34,143 bases of DNA from positions 1 through 34,143 of IMG/VR virus record IMGVR_UViG_3300035670_000777; one strand, 5' to 3'. This DNA is from a virus. This document shows positions 15,259 to 22,332 of this stretch, in pieces (positions within the stretch are counted from its first letter, which is position 1; the number at the start of each line of letters is the position of its first letter). A model generated the notes under the pieces. It was not told the DNA's origin. It was given only the letters and a program-made list of their open reading frames with translations, and made no database searches. Both the position numbers and the translations under genes were made by a program.

Positions 15259-15794
15259 GCGTATTTGTTATGTTTTCCGGCCACAAAACCTTTAGTACCT
15301 TTAACGGCTCGAAAGCGCCCTTGCGCTTTGTACGCATCAATCGCGTGCTTGATGTTTTCGCGATGGGTAAGAAGCTCCAAATTATCCAACCGGTTGTCCG
15401 CTCTATCCAAATTTTTGTGGTTGATTTCCATTCCTTTTGGGATAAGCCCAACAAACGCTTCCCACATTGCGCGGTGAACCGCTACTTTGATGTATTTTCC
15501 GTTTTTGCACGGGCTAAAGCGAACATAATGATCGCGCCCAACGTGTGTTTTGACGGGTCTAGCGCGGCTGTTACCAGACCACGTTTTGCCGTGTTTAATA
15601 TTAAACGCAGTGGTAATGCTAGTGTTAAGAAAAACAGCTACTTCGCTAAGTGCAGCGCCGTTAATAAACATGGTTTTGGCCGCGTCAATTTGTTCGGCGG
15701 TAAACCGCTTTCCACGTGCCACACGCCGCACAGATGCAAAATTGCTGATCTCGTACAGACCTTCATAGCCACAAACGGGTTTCCAAATCTCCAT
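15252..15794 (-). CDS. NUMOD4/HNH homing endonuclease inserted between two tail-hub genes
   Basis: The 180-residue product starts MEIWKPVCGYEGLYEISNFA, a NUMOD4 DNA-binding module (about 1-28). Next comes a helix-turn-helix-like segment (FTAEQIDAAKTMFINGAALS through IKHGKTW, about 31-72), then the HNH nuclease (VHRAMWEAFVG, MEINHKNLDRADNRLDNLEL, THRENIKH, about 106-150) with expected His and Asn residues. Such enzymes cut a specific target and copy their own gene in. It runs against the late genes and fills the gp4/gp10 gap almost exactly. The frame also opens at GTG 15833, but the family normally begins at MEIW. Its DNA is visibly A+T-richer than the neighbours. A phage-gene intron is not seen; this looks free-standing. 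Confidence 0.88.
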   Translation of the reverse strand: MEIWKPVCGYEGLYEISNFASVRRVARGKRFTAEQIDAAKTMFINGAALSEVAVFLNTSITTAFNIKHGKTWSGNSRARPVKTHVGRDHYVRFSPCKNGKYIKVAVHRAMWEAFVGLIPKGMEINHKNLDRADNRLDNLELLTHRENIKHAIDAYKAQGRFRAVKGTKGFVAGKHNKYAQ

Positions 15795-15801
15795 ACCGTA
15801 G

Positions 15802-15830
15802 ACATTAAACCTGTATACGTTAGGAGTCAA
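15802..15830 (-). promoter_or_regulatory. promoter for the HNH endonuclease gene
   Basis: On the minus strand TTGACT (-35, 15830-15825), a 17-base spacer and TAATGT (-10, 15807-15802) form a good sigma70 match. Transcription would start around 15795, at or next to the ATG at 15794, implying a leaderless mRNA. The same bases hold the ribosome-binding sequence (TTAGGAGT) of the gp10-like gene on the plus strand. Confidence 0.5.
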
Positions 15831-15835
15831 CACTA

Positions 15836-17443
15836 ATGAAGACGCCGATCCTCGGCAGCTCCTATGTGGCGCGCAGCGTCAACGCTGCGGACAGCCGCAT
15901 GGTTAATATTTACCCCGAGGTCGTGCCCGAGGGCGGCAAAGAGCCGGCGTTTCTAAACCGCGCCCCCGGCTTGCGTCTGCTTGCTACGGCCGGCACAGGC
16001 CCGATCCGGGGCTTGTGGCAGTTTGGCGGCTTTGGATATGTGGTTTCTGGATCACAGCTCTACAAAATTAACTCCAGCTGGACGCCGACGCTCATAGGGT
16101 CCGTGTCGGGCTCTGGCCCTGTCAGCATGGCGGACAACGGCACGCAGCTGTTCATCGCCTGTAACCCGGACGGGTTTATCTACAACTCCAGCACAAACGT
16201 CCTTCAACAGATCACGGACGAGGACTTTCCCGGCGCCGTCACCGTCGGCTACCTTGACGGCTACTTCGTGTTCAACGAGCCCAACAGCCAGCGCATCTGG
16301 GTGACGAGCCTGCTTGACGGCCTGTCCGTCGACCCGCTGGACTTCGCCAGCGCCGAGGGCGCCCCTGACCAGCTTGTGTCGCTGATCGTTGACCACCGCG
16401 AGGCGTGGCTATTCGGCACCAACTCGGTTGAGGTCTGGTACGACGCCGGTCTGGCCGACTTCCCCCTGACGCGCATACAGGGCGCGTTTAACGAGATCGG
16501 GTGCGCTGCGCCCTACTCCGTCGCCAAACTGGACAACGGGCTGTTCTGGCTGGGCAGTGACGCCAGAGGTCAAGGGATCGTCTACCGGTCTAACGGCTAC
16601 ACCGGCGTCAGAATGTCGACGCACGCGGTCGAATGGCAGATCCAGCAGTACGGCGACCTGTCCGACGCCATAGGATACACCTACCAGCAGGACGGCCATG
16701 CGTTCTACGTGCTGGTCTTCCCGACCGCCAACACGACATGGGTCTTCGACGTGGCGACCGGGGCGTGGCACGAGCGAGCGGGGTTAACTAACGGCCAGTT
16801 TGTTCGCCACCGCAGCAACTGCCAGATGTCCTACAACAGCGAGATCGTTGTCGGCGACTACCAGAACGGCCGCCTGTACGCCTTCGATCTGAACGTCTAC
16901 GCCGACAACGGTCAGCCTCAGAAGTGGCTTCGGTCTTGGCGCGCGCTACCGACCGGCGCTAACAACCTGAAGCGCACCGCGCAGCACTCCTTGCAGCTTG
17001 ACTGCGAAGCCGGGGTGGGGCTGGCCGGGCTGGACTACTATGACCTTGTCGACCTTCTGGCTACCGAAGGCTACGTCTTCCTTCTGGACGTCGAAGGTGA
17101 TCCGGTGCTCGACGAGAGCGGCAACCCTATCCTTGTCCCCGTCGACACGGCCGGAGACCTTCTGGTCACGGAGAGCGACGACCCCATATTGATAACAGCC
17201 GTTACGGTTCAGGGCGCCAACCCGCAGGTCATGCTGCGCTGGTCTGACGACGGCGGGCACACCTGGTCAAACGAGCACTGGAAGTCTCTGGGACGTATCG
17301 GTCAATACGGCACCCGCGTCTTCTGGCGTCGCCTTGGGATGACCCTGAAGCTGCGCGACCGCGTCTACGAGCTGTCTGGCACCGACCCCGTCAAGATCGT
17401 CATCATGGGGGCCGAGCTGTCGGTAGACGCCACCAATGCCTAA
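15836..17443 (+). CDS. packaged DNA stabilisation protein, P22 gp10-like
   Basis: The 535-residue protein has the gp10/Phage_stabilise signature: MKTPILGSSYVARSVNAADS, RMVNIYPEVVPEGGKEP and FLNRAPGLRLLATAGTGPIR, followed by propeller-like repeats (GLWQFGGFGYVVSGSQLYKI; RIWVTSLLDG; TTWVFDVATGAWHERA). In P22 gp10 forms the hub below gp4 that closes the tail and holds tailspikes. P22 gp10 is 472 residues; the excess is largely an acidic segment near 405-455 (FLLDVEGDPVLDESGNPILV, LLVTESDDPILITA) with internal echoing. Its AGGAG ribosome-binding sequence survives next to the HNH insertion. The end overlaps the next gene by 8 bases. Confidence 0.9.
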   Translation: MKTPILGSSYVARSVNAADSRMVNIYPEVVPEGGKEPAFLNRAPGLRLLATAGTGPIRGLWQFGGFGYVVSGSQLYKINSSWTPTLIGSVSGSGPVSMADNGTQLFIACNPDGFIYNSSTNVLQQITDEDFPGAVTVGYLDGYFVFNEPNSQRIWVTSLLDGLSVDPLDFASAEGAPDQLVSLIVDHREAWLFGTNSVEVWYDAGLADFPLTRIQGAFNEIGCAAPYSVAKLDNGLFWLGSDARGQGIVYRSNGYTGVRMSTHAVEWQIQQYGDLSDAIGYTYQQDGHAFYVLVFPTANTTWVFDVATGAWHERAGLTNGQFVRHRSNCQMSYNSEIVVGDYQNGRLYAFDLNVYADNGQPQKWLRSWRALPTGANNLKRTAQHSLQLDCEAGVGLAGLDYYDLVDLLATEGYVFLLDVEGDPVLDESGNPILVPVDTAGDLLVTESDDPILITAVTVQGANPQVMLRWSDDGGHTWSNEHWKSLGRIGQYGTRVFWRRLGMTLKLRDRVYELSGTDPVKIVIMGAELSVDATNA

Positions 17444-18137
17444 CATCACCAACATCCCCGCGCCGCGCGTACCGTTCATCGACGAACGAACGGGCCTGGT
17501 TGCGCGCGAGTGGTACCGGTTCCTGTACAACCAATTCAATCTGACTGGAGGGGGCGAGACCGACGTAACTTTGTCGGATCTGGAGCTGGCGCCGTTCTCC
17601 GACGCCGCCACCGAGGCTCAACTGACAGACGTGCTGTCAGACGTGCAAGGGCTAGAGCTTGCGCCGCCCGTGCGCGAACAATACGTTTCTGGTTACGGGT
17701 CTTTCTACGACACAACAACACAGACCGCCGCCGCACCTAATACTGCATACGCGGTTACGTTTAATACGACTCAAGCTAACCGAGGCGTTTACATCGGCTC
17801 GCCGACATCGCGTATTGTTTGCACTAGCGCGGGTGTCTACGACTTTCAGTTTAGCGTGCAAGTCGACAACACGTCGGGCGGCACGCACTTTATCTACCTT
17901 TGGGCGCGCGTAAATGGTGTCGACGTAACCCAATCGGCGGGGTACATCAGAATTAAAGGAAACGACAACGAGATAGTGCCTGCGTGGGATTTTATGCTAT
18001 CTATGGCGCCTAACGACTATTTTGAGCTTATGTGGGCGGCTAGCGATACGGCGATACAGTTAGTTGCCGTTGCAGCAGCGGCCCCCGTACCGGCAATACC
18101 GTCTGCTTTTCTAACTGTAGCGCAGGTGAGCCTATGA
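17436..18137 (+). CDS. tail/appendage protein with beta-sandwich C-terminal domain, 233 aa
   Basis: The N terminus (NIPAPRVPFIDERTGLVARE then WYRFLYNQF) is a common attachment segment of phage tail-tip and fibre proteins. A helical linker follows (SDAATEAQLTDVLSDVQGLE), then a ~130-residue beta-rich domain (TYAVTFNTTQANRGVYIGSP-like strands, SRIVCTSAGVYDFQFSVQVD, THFIYLWARVNGVDV) resembling trimeric C1q/TNF-like phage tips. Its position after gp10 suits a tail-needle or fibre role. It overlaps both neighbours. Fold is inferred from pattern only. Confidence 0.7.
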   Translation: MPNITNIPAPRVPFIDERTGLVAREWYRFLYNQFNLTGGGETDVTLSDLELAPFSDAATEAQLTDVLSDVQGLELAPPVREQYVSGYGSFYDTTTQTAAAPNTAYAVTFNTTQANRGVYIGSPTSRIVCTSAGVYDFQFSVQVDNTSGGTHFIYLWARVNGVDVTQSAGYIRIKGNDNEIVPAWDFMLSMAPNDYFELMWAASDTAIQLVAVAAAAPVPAIPSAFLTVAQVSL

Positions 18138-18922
18138 CCGTTTACATCTCTGCTCTGGCCGGCGCAGGCGCGCAATTCTTCGATAGCAACGGCGACCCTC
18201 TGTCGGGCGGCTTGCTCTACACCTACGCCGCGGGCACGACGACGCCCGAGACGACGTACACGGACGACAGCGGCCTTACGACCAACGCCAACCCCATCGT
18301 TCTCGACTCGGCCGGGCGCACGCCCGCGGGCGTCTGGCTGACGCAGGCGGTCGCCTACAAGTTTGCCCTGAAGACCTCTCTGGGGATCGACATCTGGACG
18401 TTCGACGACATCGTCGGCATCAACGACGTCAGCGCCGTCGCCTGGGCCGACCTGACCGGCACCCCGACCACGCTCGCCGGCTACGGCATCACCGACGCCT
18501 TGTCGACCGCCGCCGCCGCTGCAACCTACGCACCCATCAACAGCCCGGCGCTGACGGGCGCGCCTACGGCCGCCGACAACGGCGGTACGCAGCAGTCTAT
18601 CGGCTGGCGCGACGCCCCGCAGAACAGCCAGACGACTAACTACATCCTGACGCTCGCCGACAGGGGTAAGTCCGTCCTGATGAACGGCACCAGCCTGACG
18701 TTGACTATCCCGGCCAACGGCACAACGGCGTTCCCCGTCGGAACGGTGGTCGTCGTCGTCAACATCGACACTACGTCGCTGTCCATCGCAATCAACACCG
18801 ACACGCTGACGCTGGCCAACTCGACCACGACAGGCACGCGCACGCTCGCCCGTAACGGCGTCGCGACGCTCATCAAGATAGGCGCGACCTCGTGGCTCGC
18901 CAGCGGGACGGGGCTGACCTGA
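18134..18922 (+). CDS. tail fibre protein, 262 aa
   Basis: The start carries the widespread fibre module FFDSNGDPLSGGLLYTYAAG, TTYTDDSGLTTNANPIVLDS and AGRTPAGVWL, followed by LKTSLGIDIWTFDDIVGIND. The middle contains the TLAGYGITDALSTAAAAATY segment and SPALTGAPTA, typical fibre repeats. The C-terminal ~100 residues (LTLADRGKSVLMNGTSLTLT, VGTVVVVVNIDTTSLSIAIN) are a beta-prism-like tip found on many fibres. It likely binds host receptors. It overlaps the previous and next genes, so the appendage genes are translated together. Confidence 0.8.
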   Translation: MTVYISALAGAGAQFFDSNGDPLSGGLLYTYAAGTTTPETTYTDDSGLTTNANPIVLDSAGRTPAGVWLTQAVAYKFALKTSLGIDIWTFDDIVGINDVSAVAWADLTGTPTTLAGYGITDALSTAAAAATYAPINSPALTGAPTAADNGGTQQSIGWRDAPQNSQTTNYILTLADRGKSVLMNGTSLTLTIPANGTTAFPVGTVVVVVNIDTTSLSIAINTDTLTLANSTTTGTRTLARNGVATLIKIGATSWLASGTGLT

Positions 18923-19572
18923 TGGGAGCAGCGACCGCATGTTTTCTGAACCTGAACACGGCGGCCGCTGGCGCGAACGTCTTCGACATTACCGCGCCCG
19001 GCTCAGGTTCAGTGACCATCCCCACGGGTGTCACCAGCGTCAATATCGAAGTATGGGGCGGGGGCGGCGGTGGCGGCTATAGCGTACTCACGTCGCAGTA
19101 CAACGGCTACGTCCTTGAGATCGTCGAGCTACCCGGCGGTGGCGGGGGCGGGGGCGGCTACTCCAAGACCGTTCTTGCGATTGGCGGCGGCGACATTGGC
19201 AAGACCATTCAGTACGTCGTCGGCGCAGGCGGCGCAGGCGGCACGTCGGGCGAGACGACGGGCTCGACCGGCGGCCAGTCGCTGATCTACAGCGGGACCT
19301 ACACGATCACGTCCATGACCACGAACGGCGGTACGGGCGGCTACAACGGCGCGTATGGCGGCAACCAAGGCGCAGGCGGGACCGCAAGCGGCGGCAACAC
19401 GACCAACACCAACGGCAACGGCGGGGGCTTCATCAATCCCAACGGTGGGTCTCCTATCGTCGGCGACAATGGCTTGATTGCCGGCGGCGGCGGCAACGCA
19501 GGTGAGGTTGTCCTGTTTGGCGAAAACGGCTTTCCGGGCTATGATGGCCGCGTTCGCATCGCGTTCAGTTAG
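18922..19572 (+). CDS. glycine-rich fibre-tip or adhesin-like protein, 216 aa
   Basis: The ATG at 18922 overlaps the preceding stop (TGATG); an in-frame ATG at 18892 lies inside the fibre gene and is less likely. After a short N terminus, the core has VTIPTGVTSVNIEVWGGGGG and then many Gly-rich loops (GGGGGGGGYSKTVL, GAGGAGGTSGET, GGTGGYNGAYGGNQGAGGTA), ending EVVLFGENGFPGYDGRVRIA. The GxxxVxVWGGGGGGG start is typical of phage glycine-rich domain proteins; stacked poly-Gly loops are used in adhesins of other phages to recognise the receptor. Likely a variable host-recognition tip; this is inference. Confidence 0.75.
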   Translation: MGAATACFLNLNTAAAGANVFDITAPGSGSVTIPTGVTSVNIEVWGGGGGGGYSVLTSQYNGYVLEIVELPGGGGGGGGYSKTVLAIGGGDIGKTIQYVVGAGGAGGTSGETTGSTGGQSLIYSGTYTITSMTTNGGTGGYNGAYGGNQGAGGTASGGNTTNTNGNGGGFINPNGGSPIVGDNGLIAGGGGNAGEVVLFGENGFPGYDGRVRIAFS

Positions 19573-19580
19573 GGTACGAC

Positions 19581-19916
19581 ATGGCTGTCAACGTTAAAGT
19601 CCTTATTCCGGCCAAGATCGCCGAGAACACGCAGACGACGCAGTACACTGCGACGAACGTCAGCGCGATCATCGACAAGTTTACCGCGACCAATTACAGC
19701 GCGTCGGCCGCCAACCTGTCCGTCAACTTGGTCACGCAGTACGACTCCGCCGGCAACCAGAACCTGATAGTCAAGACCAAGACCCTGCTGCCCGGCGAGA
19801 CCTACAACTTCCCGGAGCTGGTCGGGCACGTTCTGGCGTCTAACGGGTTCATCTCGACGCTGGCCAGCGCCGCGTCGGCGATCAACATCCGATCCAGCGG
19901 GCGGGAGGTGTCATGA
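19581..19916 (+). CDS. conserved small virion-associated protein, 111 aa
   Basis: The beta-rich protein (MAVNVKVLIPAKIAENTQTT, TNVSAIIDKFTATNYSASAA, NLIVKTKTLLPGETYNFPEL) ends with GFISTLASAASAINIRSSGR. I recall this IDKFTxTN...LxPGETYxFPELVGH pattern in many phages next to fibre and ejection genes, where it is annotated only as hypothetical. A role in an appendage or internal complex is likely from position. It overlaps the next gene by four bases (ATGA). Confidence 0.75.
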   Translation: MAVNVKVLIPAKIAENTQTTQYTATNVSAIIDKFTATNYSASAANLSVNLVTQYDSAGNQNLIVKTKTLLPGETYNFPELVGHVLASNGFISTLASAASAINIRSSGREVS

Positions 19917-20362
19917 CCGCTGAAGACTGGCTGGTCCACAACTTCCGCAACGGTCTGCGCCTCCCTGAGGAGGCGATTGAGTGGCTCATGGATCTGTGGG
20001 CCGCGATCCAGTTTTTTGACGACGTTGCGGACAAGGATAGCGTCGACCGCGACCGGCTCGACCGCGTCCTTGCGTCGACGCTCGTCTCCATGCCTACAAA
20101 CGCCTTCTTCGTCGCTAACGCCGACATGCTGCGCCCGGCGCTGGCGACGGCGCTGCTCAAGTGGAAGGCCGCCGACGAGGCCGAGCTGCGCGGCGAGGCG
20201 GACGAAAAATCGTTTGTATGGCGGGCGTCGTATTATGATATTGTGCTTCTCGTCGTCGCGCTGACGCAAGGGTTTGAGACGGCCATGACCCGCGCTGTTG
20301 ACGTCATGTCGCTCTACGGCGAGAAGTTTGCGGATTACCGAAGGGAGTTCCCCAGTGCCTAA
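19913..20362 (+). CDS. conserved helical phage protein of unknown function, 149 aa
   Basis: The product is mostly alpha-helical and acidic: MTAEDWLVHNFRNGLRLPEE, AIEWLMDLWAAIQFFDDVAD and FVWRASYYDIVLLVVALTQG, ending LYGEKFADYRREFPSA. The pattern is familiar to me from phages in which it stands just before the ejection-protein genes, but no function is known. The hydrophobic YYDIVLLVVALTQGF helix could be membrane-interacting or packed inside a bundle. It overlaps both neighbours. Confidence 0.75.
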   Translation: MTAEDWLVHNFRNGLRLPEEAIEWLMDLWAAIQFFDDVADKDSVDRDRLDRVLASTLVSMPTNAFFVANADMLRPALATALLKWKAADEAELRGEADEKSFVWRASYYDIVLLVVALTQGFETAMTRAVDVMSLYGEKFADYRREFPSA

Positions 20363-21074
20363 TCCTGTTGCAGCTATCGTGGCGTCGAGCGCGGGGAGCG
20401 CCATAATCGGAGGCAGCGCGGCCAGCAAGGCCGCCAAGGCGCAGACGCAGGCCGCGCAGCAGGCGTCTGACGTCCAGCGTCAGATGTTTGAGCGTCAGGT
20501 CGAGCTTCAGGCGCCGTTTCGCCAGGCGGGCCTTACGGCGCAGAACCGCTTCATGGAGCTGATGGGTCTGGGAGAACCGACGGGCGGGGCCGACTACGGC
20601 CGCTACGCACGCGACTTCAGCATGCAAGATTACCAGCAAGACCCCGGCTACGCCTTTCGCCTGTCGGAAGGCATGAAGGCGCTGGAGCGGTCGGCGGCGG
20701 CGCGGGGCGGGCTTCTGTCTGGCAGCATGATGAAGGGCGCGCAGCGCTTCGGGCAGAATCTTGCCAGCGAAGAATATCAGAACGCCTTCAACCGCTATCA
20801 GGTCAACCGCGCCAACCAGCTTGACCCGCTGTCCTCGCTGATGGGCGCAGGCCAGACCGGCGCTAACATATTGACCAGCGCGGCCGGCGACTTGGGCGGT
20901 CGGCTTGGGGAAAACTACATGCAGATGGGCAACGCCCGCGCCTCTGGCTACATAGGCCGCGCCAACGCCCTTAGCGGAGCGCTGGGAACGGTCGGTAACT
21001 ACTATTCAAACAAGCCGCTCAATGACGCGCTGACAAAATACTACAACACCGCTATGCCAGGGTCTGTCACTTAA
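20355..21074 (+). CDS. putative DNA-ejection (internal virion) protein, 239 aa
   Basis: GTG at 20355 is chosen because AAGGGAG lies 8 bases upstream; the in-frame ATG at 20298 is inside the previous gene and its codons look like shadow. The protein starts (M)PNPVAAIVASSAGSAIIGG, a hydrophobic glycine-rich segment, then a helix of Ala/Gln (SKAAKAQTQAAQQASDVQRQ) and the recurrent DPGYAFRLSEGMKALERSAA, ARGGLLSGSMMKGAQRFGQN and SEEYQNAFNRYQ. This resembles proteins in P22-like phages expected to leave the capsid with DNA and help it cross the envelope. Location before two more large helical proteins supports this. Confidence 0.75.
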   Translation: MPNPVAAIVASSAGSAIIGGSAASKAAKAQTQAAQQASDVQRQMFERQVELQAPFRQAGLTAQNRFMELMGLGEPTGGADYGRYARDFSMQDYQQDPGYAFRLSEGMKALERSAAARGGLLSGSMMKGAQRFGQNLASEEYQNAFNRYQVNRANQLDPLSSLMGAGQTGANILTSAAGDLGGRLGENYMQMGNARASGYIGRANALSGALGTVGNYYSNKPLNDALTKYYNTAMPGSVT

Positions 21075-21084
21075 GGAGCGCACC

Positions 21085-22332
21085 GTGCCGCTTGACACTC
21101 GTATCCCGCTGATGGCGCAGACCTATCAGCCTGACTTCGGCGAGATCGCCCAGACCCGAGCGCAGGGCATGAATGTCCTGTCGCAGATGCGCCAGCGCGA
21201 CCAAGAGCTGGCGCAGCAGAACGCGCTGGCGGAGTATGTTAAGCGCGGCGGGCTTGAGCAGGACCCGACGGGTGTGCTTCAGTTTGGTGCGGCGGGCGCG
21301 GACATGCTGAACGCATATGGTTCGGCGAAACGCGCGCAGACAGAAGAAGCCAAGGCGGCGCGGGAAGCGGAAAAAGAAATTAACGAAAGAAAAAGCATCG
21401 GCCGCGCCGAATCTGCTTGGCTTTTGTTAAACGGCGACGACACGCCGGAAACACTGAACATGGCTAACGACATAGCTCGTCAATACGGATTGGACGAAGA
21501 CGAGATAAGCCAAACAAACGAATGGTTGTCTCAGCAATCTGATCGAAAAGCCGCCATTCGAGCGATGGCGTCCCAAAACAAAGACGTTGCGGATCGTATC
21601 GCGGCAGTTTCGCCTAAAATTGAAAAACTTAATTTAGGCAACGAATACGCTTTTTTTGACATGAGCCCCAACTCTCCTACTTACGGCAAAGAAGTGGCCC
21701 CCCGCGTTGGTATTAACGCTACACCTAGCGCGCTTCTTGCCGCGCAAACGGCGGCCGAAAACCGCGTTAACGCGATCAAGCTAGAGGGAATGAGGCAAGA
21801 AGGTGCAGCTGCCCGCGCGGTCGTTGCTAAACAAGGCGCGGTCGATGAAAAGAGAACGCTAGCGCAACAAAACGCCGTAAAATATACGGAAGCGGCTATG
21901 GACGCAGTTAACCAAGCGTTGCCTTTAGTTGGCGCGGCTGAGTCGGGGATACTTGGCGCCGCGTCTTCTATGATTCCTGGAACTCCAGCGTACACGCTAA
22001 AGAATAATTACTATTCAACGATCAAAAGCGCGCTGTCGTTGGAGCGTTTGGCCGAAATTCGTCAGGCGTCCCCGACGGGGGGCGCGCTTGGAAACGTGTC
22101 CAACCAAGAAAATAAACTTCTGGGGGATAGCATTGCTGCGCTGGACGTGGGTCTCGGCGAAAAAGAGCAAGAGCGAAACCTGAGAAAAATATATTCTGCG
22201 CTGGAGAACATAAATCTAATTAACTCGGGAAAGACTCCTATTCCTCGGGTACAAACAGACGCAGACGCCGAAAAAGTCCCGAGCGGCGCCGCGTTCTACG
22301 ACCCTGACTTTGTAAAAAGGGTGATGCCGTGA
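21085..22332 (+). CDS. putative ejection/internal virion protein, 415 aa
   Basis: It begins at a GTG with a good TAAGGAG ribosome-binding sequence. The protein is helical and rich in Ala, Glu and Gln, with long coiled-coil stretches (RAQTEEAKAAREAEKEINER, LLAAQTAAENRVNAIKLEGM) and a C-terminal PSGAAFYDPDFVKRVMP motif I recall as shared by phage ejection proteins. It probably travels into the cell with the DNA and forms part of a channel. From about 21350 on, codons use more A and T than the flanking genes, hinting at separate origin. The end overlaps the next start. Confidence 0.7.
   Translation: MPLDTRIPLMAQTYQPDFGEIAQTRAQGMNVLSQMRQRDQELAQQNALAEYVKRGGLEQDPTGVLQFGAAGADMLNAYGSAKRAQTEEAKAAREAEKEINERKSIGRAESAWLLLNGDDTPETLNMANDIARQYGLDEDEISQTNEWLSQQSDRKAAIRAMASQNKDVADRIAAVSPKIEKLNLGNEYAFFDMSPNSPTYGKEVAPRVGINATPSALLAAQTAAENRVNAIKLEGMRQEGAAARAVVAKQGAVDEKRTLAQQNAVKYTEAAMDAVNQALPLVGAAESGILGAASSMIPGTPAYTLKNNYYSTIKSALSLERLAEIRQASPTGGALGNVSNQENKLLGDSIAALDVGLGEKEQERNLRKIYSALENINLINSGKTPIPRVQTDADAEKVPSGAAFYDPDFVKRVMP

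Noticed and set aside
15255-15836. 193-codon plus-strand frame over the HNH gene
   Set aside because: The minus-strand reading gives NUMOD4 and HNH motifs; the plus-strand product has no family pattern and no ribosome-binding sequence.
18017-18940. 307-codon open frame opposite the fibre genes
   Set aside because: Low-complexity Gly/Arg/Val product complementary to fibre repeats; crosses two real gene junctions.
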